Assembly (NCBI GenBank): GCA_018389105.1
Contig: JACATO010000069.1
Coordinates: 250,501-314,500 of the forward strand
From: Nautilus pompilius
Taxonomy: Eukaryota > Mollusca > Cephalopoda > Nautilida > Nautilidae
Reading direction: 5' to 3'
DNA length: 64,000 nt
Shown here in pieces: positions 52,001 to 61,000 of this stretch; the stretch's first letter is position 1; each line of letters starts with the position of its first letter. The translations under genes were made by a program, and so were the position numbers. Below the pieces are notes generated by a model. It made no database searches, was not told the DNA's origin, and saw only the letters and a list, made by a program, of their open reading frames with translations.

Positions 52001-55000
52001 CCATAGCATTCTTACTGATGGTGATTTCATCATCTGGTACAATTCTTTCATTTGTTATTAGTTCAACAATTGTTTCTTTATCTTTCTCTCCATCAGGTAG
52101 TAAGTTAAGTTCATTCCCTGAAATCTTTAATTTAGCTTTACTTTTTTTAAATCTTTGAATGTACAGTTTCTTCAAAGTGCCAGTGTCAAGAGAGATATTT
52201 TCTAATTCTTTCACTTTACTCTCTTTGGGAAGAGTTTCGTCTATGACTAAATCTTCATATTTCAAAGACTGGTCTTCATTACTGGCCACAGCAGAGTTAC
52301 TTCTGTTTTTTGATAAGCACTCGTTGGTGTCCTTCATTTGGGTAGCACTTCTCTTGCATTCTAGACGCTCGTCCACAGCATCATCTTCAACATTGTTCAT
52401 TTTCAAAATCGACTCTTCCAACTTTTCAATGATTTTTTTGTCTGGAAGACAAGGTTTTAGAACAGCAGTAGTGTCAGGGAAATTGAGCAACAGTGACGAG
52501 CCGTCAGGACATCCGTCGCTAACAGTGAAAACTCCAGGAGGACTCTCTCTCTCATTCTTGGGTGCGCTTTGCTGGTTGGTTTTCAGTGCCGCTCCGCGTC
52601 GAGTTGTGATTATGCTATTGTACTTGTTCTTGACAGCAGAGGCTGTTTTTGTAACCCTTGAAACCTTTTCAGGCAGTTTACCCTCGGACGTTTTGCCCAC
52701 GTTTCTCTTAGGATTAGCTATCTTTGATTTGGTCTCTGCCTGATCAAAGCCTTCTTTTTCAAATATTTGATGTTTCAATTTAGAGGATGATGATTTTGAT
52801 GATCTTTGTGAACTTGCATCAGTCTGGTGATAAGATGTTTTGGGGAGTGCATAATCAAATGTTCCAAACTTCTCTCTGAAAAAAAAAAAGCAAAAACAAA
52901 AAACATATTCATAGAAAGAGATTTTGAAAACCTGTGTGTAAATATGAAGCCCTAAATTCTATACTTTAGTTTTCTGCTGAATAAATAAATGAGCAAAATA
53001 AAATTTGCATTAAGAAACTTGCAAAAAAACAGCTTTAAAAACAAATTTCCTGGAAATTATGTACATCTGCCAATCATTTTCCTTGGTTGCAGCACATGCA
53101 TAATTGTCCTTTGGCATGTGCAACTTACACAGCTGCATAGGATACCACAGGGCAGGGATAGGGAGTACCAATTTTAAAAAAAACAAACAGGAAATTTCAT
53201 TATAATCACCACAACTATAACAGATAATTGCATTGCAACAATAGAGATTAAGATTAATTACTCTACGATTGACATCTGCCATGCTGTGATTGGCAGGCAG
53301 CCACATGTCTAATTGGCAGACTGTTAGGTTTAGTTTGTTCTCTTGCACTTGTGTTCTTTCATGCAGTTGGAGAAATATTATTGGGTAATGCACAAATGTT
53401 TACAAACTTCTGTGATAGCAAAAAGCATGGACTACTTCTGTTGGATTCTGAATTTGGAACCACCATTACGTGATATCAAGAAACTCAGGAAAATGTAAAT
53501 GAAAGACCTAATAAGAAAGTGTGAAAACTTGCAACATTTTTTGATGTATGGTAACAGTTCTAATGTAAATGCAGTTTAATTCTGTGGGAAACTGAGTACT
53601 TTTGCAGCAATGCTGCCTCAGTCACAATCAGTTTCTGTACCAAAAGCTCTGCAGTTCAACAAATTCATAGACACATCCCCAAATGCATACATCATATTGC
53701 AAATTCTGCTGATAATTCTGATGACTGGCATTTGATGTAAAAAGTTATTTCAAAGATTTAGCTGATAAAACATATATGCAATCAACAAGGAGCCAAGACT
53801 GATTGATAAGACTTGCCATACTTGCAAATGAGCAAGACACTGTATCTTACATGTTTTCTTGAAGGTATTGTAGATGACTTTGCTAGCAGAAAGTCAGGCA
53901 AAATTATCTTTTAGATATTTCAAAGTTACAGTATCATGTGCTACCTTCAAATATTAGTATGCTTCATACTTTATATGCAGTGCAAGCTTTCCTATAGCAT
54001 ATCAGTGCAATGATAATTTATCATTGTTTGGCTGGGGCAGTGGGCCTATCACGATGTGTAAGGCACCATACATACTAAGGACGACTGAGTACATTAAAAA
54101 AATTAACAAATTAAGGCACTGCTCCTAAGAAAATTCTACAAAACATACTCTTGTCTGTCATATAATGAAACATTCTGTAATGAGCATCAGTAGCTAAGAT
54201 ACCACTAAAAATGCATCAATTTATTAAAAAAGACAATACCAAGTCTTGTTGTTTTTTTAAACACTTTATCACTATAGTAAACACAAAAAATTGACTGCAT
54301 TTTGAAAATGTAAACTTTATATGTCAGTTCAATATACTATGACTATGCTCAAGTATTTATGCTATTAATTAGAAGTACACGTACAGTAGTTAGGAATGTA
54401 AAACGTTTGTTTTCATTTATCTCTTCATTAGATAACATTCATGTCATCCATATTCCAGCTACTTATGTCAAGAAATTAATGTACATTTCTTGAAAGAGAG
54501 TGAGCTCTGAGATGGAATAACCTCTATTTGTTTTGCTTTTATTTAATTAAAAATAATATAGATGCAGTCATGATATAAAGAGAAACAAAAATATTTTCTA
54601 AAAGGACTGCAGTACTAATCTAGTAAACATATTCCCTAGCAACAGAAAGAATTTTAAAAATGTTTAATTTCTTTAGGCAATAGTAATAATAATGAAATTG
54701 GTAAAATTAGAACAGAAAAATATTTCCTTTATTATATGAGTATTCACACTAAAAGATTGGGAAGACATGTTGATTATACTTATCATTTGGTTTTCCTTGA
54801 ATTCAGTAAATTTAAACGAGATGACTCTACCAATAGAATATACTACAACCACCTGTTGTATTGATTTAAATTACAATGATAGTGATGATACTGTCTAATG
54901 AGAGTAGGTAATCAAATGAATGTCCTGCATTCTCTACAAGATTACTTATCCTAGAAAATCAAACTGTGAATCTATCATACATAGATAGTTGTTTTTCAAG

Positions 55001-58000
55001 TGATTTTTCCAAAATACTTTTACATGAAACTCTTTGATTCATTAAAAATAAGGGGAGCTTTAGGTTGGCATGGTTTCTTCTTGCTCTTCCCCTGCTGGCT
55101 GTGTTTCTTCCCAGATCTAAAAATGAATGATTTTAGTGTGGTTTTTTAGTGATACTTCAATGTAATTATCATGGAAGGATCAGGCTGCCTGCTCAGTACC
55201 TACTATAATATTATTGGCCACGAACACAATGCTGAGACATTATACATCTCACTGCAGCCAGTCTTGGATCATCCAATTTCTCTTGTTTTAGTTAGTTTTC
55301 TTATCTCCAGTGTTCTCCACATGCTATTTTGACATGGTATGGCCCCATGTATAGATAGACGAGTTTAGATTCATGTCATGTTCAGAAATGTTGTGCTGTC
55401 TGGAATACTTGTATTGTTCTTAGCATGTTATTGACCAAGAATAAACAACAAATTACACACATTGGTGTTACAATGAATCCATGCAAATACACATCAAATA
55501 GAGCATAAATTTCCATGGGTATTTTACATGACACCATTTTACTCTTAAAATCCAAAGTCTATACATCACAAAGCAAAATCACAGCATTACATTTTTTTTT
55601 CATATCAACTATTAAGAAAGAAAGAATTGAGACTGAAGAGAATGAGGACAAGGAGAAAGGTTCTAGTCACCAGAATCTCGTTTCACAGAACATTACAACT
55701 TCTACCAGGTCCAATGTGATGGCTGACTTTTATCAGGAAAAATATAGCTGGTTGCAGTATGAGGCAGACAGGGATAAGTTTTGTTAAGTGTATGCAGTTG
55801 AGGATATGGACAAGGACTGGCTGCAAATCTACAGGCAAGACTTCATCTGACAGCATGCTGAGTTAACACCACACACAGTGGCAATCAAGCTGGAGACTGA
55901 CTGAAAATAGAGCAAAAAGGACAGTGTCAAACAGTTCATATAGAAGATGATCACAGTTGAAAGGCAAGCTTTTGAAACAGTGCTTCACTGTATGTACTGC
56001 CTTATGAAGAGGAAGATAGATCACACAACAAATTGTGGCCCTGTGTTACACTTGGCAGTCAACACGGGATGAATGTATTTAAAAGTCATTGGAGAAAAGT
56101 CAATACAAGTACCAATCTGAGAGAACAATGCAAGAAATGGTCATTTCATTGGGAGCTGTTGTACATAAAATTTTGACAGAACTAAAGGTGCTCAGATGGA
56201 CAAAATAACAGAATATGTTAGAGGTTGCCAATGGTACATCTGCACCTGTCACAAGTACCCTTCTAAAACATTTGGCATTGTTAGAAATTCCTCTAGCAAA
56301 AATGCTAGTCAAATTTTGCAGCAGTGGTGCAGGGTTCATGTCAGTGTATGCGTTTGTATCATCACAAAGTTGAAAGAAGTTTCACTAATGTTGATAGTCA
56401 ACCAGTACTGCACATTGTTTTGCACTTTCTAGTGCAGAGAATGCAGCAGAAGTTCAATACAAACAATGACCACATTTACAGATTTTATGATTTTAGTGCT
56501 GTACTTCTTGCAGCAGTAAATATCCAGGAAGTCATGCATGACCCTAAACTGAAACCAAAGCAAGCAAAAGCTGAGATATGGCTTGGCCATGAATCAGTTG
56601 TAACACAACATGTTAGATCCTACCAATCTTCATCATTCTTCATTGAGATGCTATGAACAGCAAGCTGCTGATTTGGTAAAGTTTGCTGAGAATTGGCAGT
56701 TTGTAGCAACTCTGTACATAATGTGCAACATCCTGCCAGAGTTAGCTATCTTATCTAAGTGCTTTGAGGCAACTAGTCTCAACTACTGTCATGTTAAAGA
56801 TCTTGCTCAAAATACACTTGATATCCTGGATGCTGAACTGACAGTCATGGGCAAGCACTACAGGGAAGTGAAGAAAACTGTTAAATGGTGAAGGCAGTTT
56901 CAGTATCTTCTGTACAAGGAGAAGACTTGGTGTACCACAAAAATAATGTTCATGACAATTTCATTCTGTCAGTTAGCAAAAAATTTCCTGATACACAGAT
57001 CATTTCTTCTCGATATTCAGTGCAAGACTTGCTAGATGTAAATGTGGGTATGCTTGAAGAATAGAGAATGACAGATTTTTTTGAATAAGAAAGAAACCAG
57101 GAAAGAGTACAGTGGATCGAAGGACTGTTGAAAAAATGAGGTGTTTTACCACAAAGTACACAGAGTTTGCCAACACATTTCAAAACTTTGGGAAGTTTCC
57201 AGACTTATTCTGGCCTCAAATGCAGATTGTGAGCATGGCTCTAGCTATATGAGTAGGATAAAGAATGAATTTAAAAACTGACTCAGTCAAAAGTTCTGAA
57301 CTCATTGATAATGGTAAGCCATTTCCTTTGACTATTCTGAAGCAGAAGATGTATAGTCTGGTTTGTAATCAAAAGTTGGTTATATGAATTATGGTAACTA
57401 GAATTACATCTATTTCCTTGAACTTTTGTCTGAAAGAGTGGTTAGTGATGTTTTAAAATGCAAAATTCTATGGATGCTATAATTCTACTCAAACTGTATT
57501 ATATCAGTGCCAAAACATAAATTCCCCACCAACACAAAGTGCCTTTTGCTAAGTGATTTTCCATAAAAATGCATTTTTTACAGCAGAAATACTTTTATGT
57601 TTTTTAAAATGTTTTCGACTCTAATTTTAAAATAAAAAAAATAAACACTTAAAATTTACGTGTGTTTCTTGATGTATTGGTCAAGTTCATTCACAGACTG
57701 CTCAAAGCCACCTCTTTTGCATCGAATAATTGTTGGGGTATCTTTAGATAGCAGATACACTTGAGACACAGGAACCCAGGACCTACATACAAAAGATATA
57801 TATCCGTATTCTTGTTACTGTTTCATTTTGTAAAACTTGTGATAAAAAATCATAGTGCTCAACTTGCCAACAAAAAACAAAAGCTGCTATGCACATGGCT
57901 TTGTCATTAGTATTGCTTATTTCATGTTTTTTGTGAACAAAATCTGTAAAAAGGCAAATAAATATATAATGAAAATTTAGTAGTGTCTGATTAAAAGTTA

Positions 58001-61000
58001 GAATATCTTTAGCAATGATGAAAAGACAAACATACGATGTATCTGAAAGACCTGAGAGTAAGAGCAAACTTTAGAAGATTTAAGGCATGACACTCTGCAC
58101 TAACAGGTTTTAAGAAAATTATTAAATGACAATCCAAAAGAGATTTTTTTCCAATCTTTTTTAAAGGATAAATACATAAAGCTAATTTTTAAAGATATTT
58201 TACATTTTATTTTTAAATGTAAATGGCTTACTACCACATGTCACTAAACATACCGGTCATGAGCACCAAAGAACCGCACATCCACTTGCCCTTTCACCTC
58301 TCGTAATGCCTGACAAACAAAAGAAAGGTAATAGTTTAACAGCTGCACGTGGTTAGCTAACTTAGTAAAGCAGCATTCTAGAAAAAAAGGTTTTTCGTAA
58401 TTATTAACCAGCCTACAAGAACCAAACCATAGTCAAACCTTACCTAATAACAGCACTTTCAATTTGTGACATGAAAGTTTTTAAAAATTGTATCAAATCC
58501 TAAGAAATAAAACTTATCGGAAATAATTTCAGCCCATTTAGTGGTGAGCACATAATTATTTGAAATCAATCATGTATTCAAAGAATGTAATTCAAACAAA
58601 TTTTTTTTTGTTTTTCTAAATTGGTGAAATCTCTATCATTTTTCTCAGAATAATTTATCCAGAAGCACTGAGGACACTTACACAGGTGGTCAGCCCAAAC
58701 CATTCTTCCCAAAAGAAAGATATCAAAGGGAATTATTAAATTTTAAGATTTTCAGCTTTTATGAAAAGTCAAATAAAAGCCCCATAAAAAGAAAAAAAAA
58801 AAAAACAGTAGTGAAAAAGAGTAAGTTATTATATGTATACTGTTGATTAGGTCAAATGTTCAAAATGCAGAGGAGTCAAAAAGCTGGAATTCTTCTGTAA
58901 ATCTACCTCTGAAGGTTTAAGTCAGGGAGAATGAAGAAATCTAGTAAGGACTTTTGTCTGCTTAAGTTGGTAGTGCTGGCCCCTCATTATGCAGGATAAC
59001 GCTCCCTAGCCAGGGTAGTTTCCCTTACAAAGACTGGTGAATTAAAAAAAAAACAAAAAAAAAATCATCTTTATCCTTGTAATAACTAAACTAAGTAACC
59101 ATACTAATGAAAATTTCCAGTTTTGTTTATGATCTTATTTAAGAAAGAACTGAAATGAAGAAAAAAAAAATAAGAGAGAAGGGTCATACTATGAGCAAAA
59201 TATAATTACAGAAAAATCACTATTCAGAAAAGCCTGTTGTTTTATTCACGTATCTTGGGAAAGTACTGGAACAAACCCAAAATAAATAGTGTTACTTTTC
59301 CATGTGATCCCCATTTCTGCTGACATACTTTTCTCACTAAGGTTTCCTGCTGGCCAAACCCACTGCAAAAAATTGATCATCAAACAGTAGATTCACCACA
59401 ATACTAGTGTTTTATATTTTAAAAAAATTTAGAAATTTACTTACCTTGGCAGGCCAGTATGGGTAACCTTTTAATTTTGCCCAAACTAAAGTGTGTGGTA
59501 TTGACTAAATTTTAAAAAAGAAAGAAAATAATTGATAAGTTTTTAATATTTATCAGCAGCTATCATCAAACTTATACACACAAAAACACATCCACTCACA
59601 TAAACAGTATATAAAAATAAAGAAATGACTTACACATGGTTCACAGAACCAGTCATCAGTTTTCCTAACTGAAGAGTTAATGTAACAGTCAGGACAAACT
59701 TCTATCTCACTCATCTGTAAACAAAAAAAAATTTACAAATAATTCATCTGAGAGGGTGGTATAAGTTCATTTGCCAACTACATCAATTATTAAATTCATA
59801 CATAGGGCCTTCTCACAGGTTAATAGAACAAACAAACAAAAATCTAGATGCTAAAATTCCAATGGCATGTGTATATACCTTTTATTTGTTATGGAAACAG
59901 TTGATAATAGAATAACTACATATCCCTCAATATCAATCTATTAGAAAAGCTAACTTTCATCATGAACTAAAGAGATAGGACAATCATTCTGTTAAATTTT
60001 TAATGTTTGAAACAATATTCTTGTTCCCTATTATGGTCGGATGTCAGATTATTAACACAAACATTATGCTGTAATGCGACAAAATGTATACTTTCTCTAT
60101 TTTACCTTTAGTTCCTATTACTCAAAAGACTGCATTATACAAGGTTCCAAATAGTCTAATGAATTACTCCACAATATTATCTAAGTTAGCCAATTTTTGA
60201 TTAAAAATTAGTAACATCATTTTATCAATGGCTCCACTTAAATTGAAAGAAAGTGTACCTCTTGCTTGCAGATCTTTAAAACCATTTTGGCACTTTGAGT
60301 TAGCTTGTGATGTGCTGTAAAAAATAAAGCAATAGTTATGACTGCTCAGGCTGTTCAACAGCACTAAAAAACAAACAAAGGAAAACAGCCTGTTTTTCAG
60401 CCTCTTCTAACATAAAAAATATTGAGCAGAAATGTACCAGTTAAAAAAATACAAGCAAAAGTAACCTAAAATAAGTATGCTAGTAAAAATATTTTAAATA
60501 ACTCACTGAAAATAGAGCTACTGGACTTCAGGCAATTCACATGATGTGTATGTTAGGGTAATGACAAAAAAAAATTTTATTACCCTGCAGTGGGATTCGA
60601 TGAACTTTTTGGTACGAATTAAGAATATGCTGATCATTCTTCTGAATTTTGAAAAAAGTTCCCCCAGGGTTAGACTTAAAGTTTTTAATATAGTGTTTTT
60701 TTTAATTTTCCAATTTTCCAAAACATGAGAGTGATTTGATTTAAAGATTTAAAAACAAAGTAAAAAAATCAAAGAAAGACTATTTCTTTTCAAAAAAGTA
60801 ACAAATTGTACAATACTACTTATTAAAATAATTAGAAGTTGTTTTTTGAAACAAATTTTATATTTAAATACTTATCAGTTTTACAAGTTTCCCTTAATTC
60901 TTCCATTAGTTTAATTCCCCTTTAAGCAATAATATTTGATCGCGGTATATCAATAACAGAATTTTCTTGGGACCAGTGAGTTTTGAAGCGTTTTTCAGCA

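Noticed and set aside
51694-52743. Plus-strand frames of 154 and 194 codons
   Set aside because: They are shadows of the large ZMYND8 exon on the opposite strand; Phe/Leu/Ser-rich composition results from the complementary Lys/Ser/Asp-rich coding.
59634-59714. Translation start at the Met of [10 protein letters not shown]
   Set aside because: Upstream exons join in phase and encode the bromodomain end, so this Met is internal.
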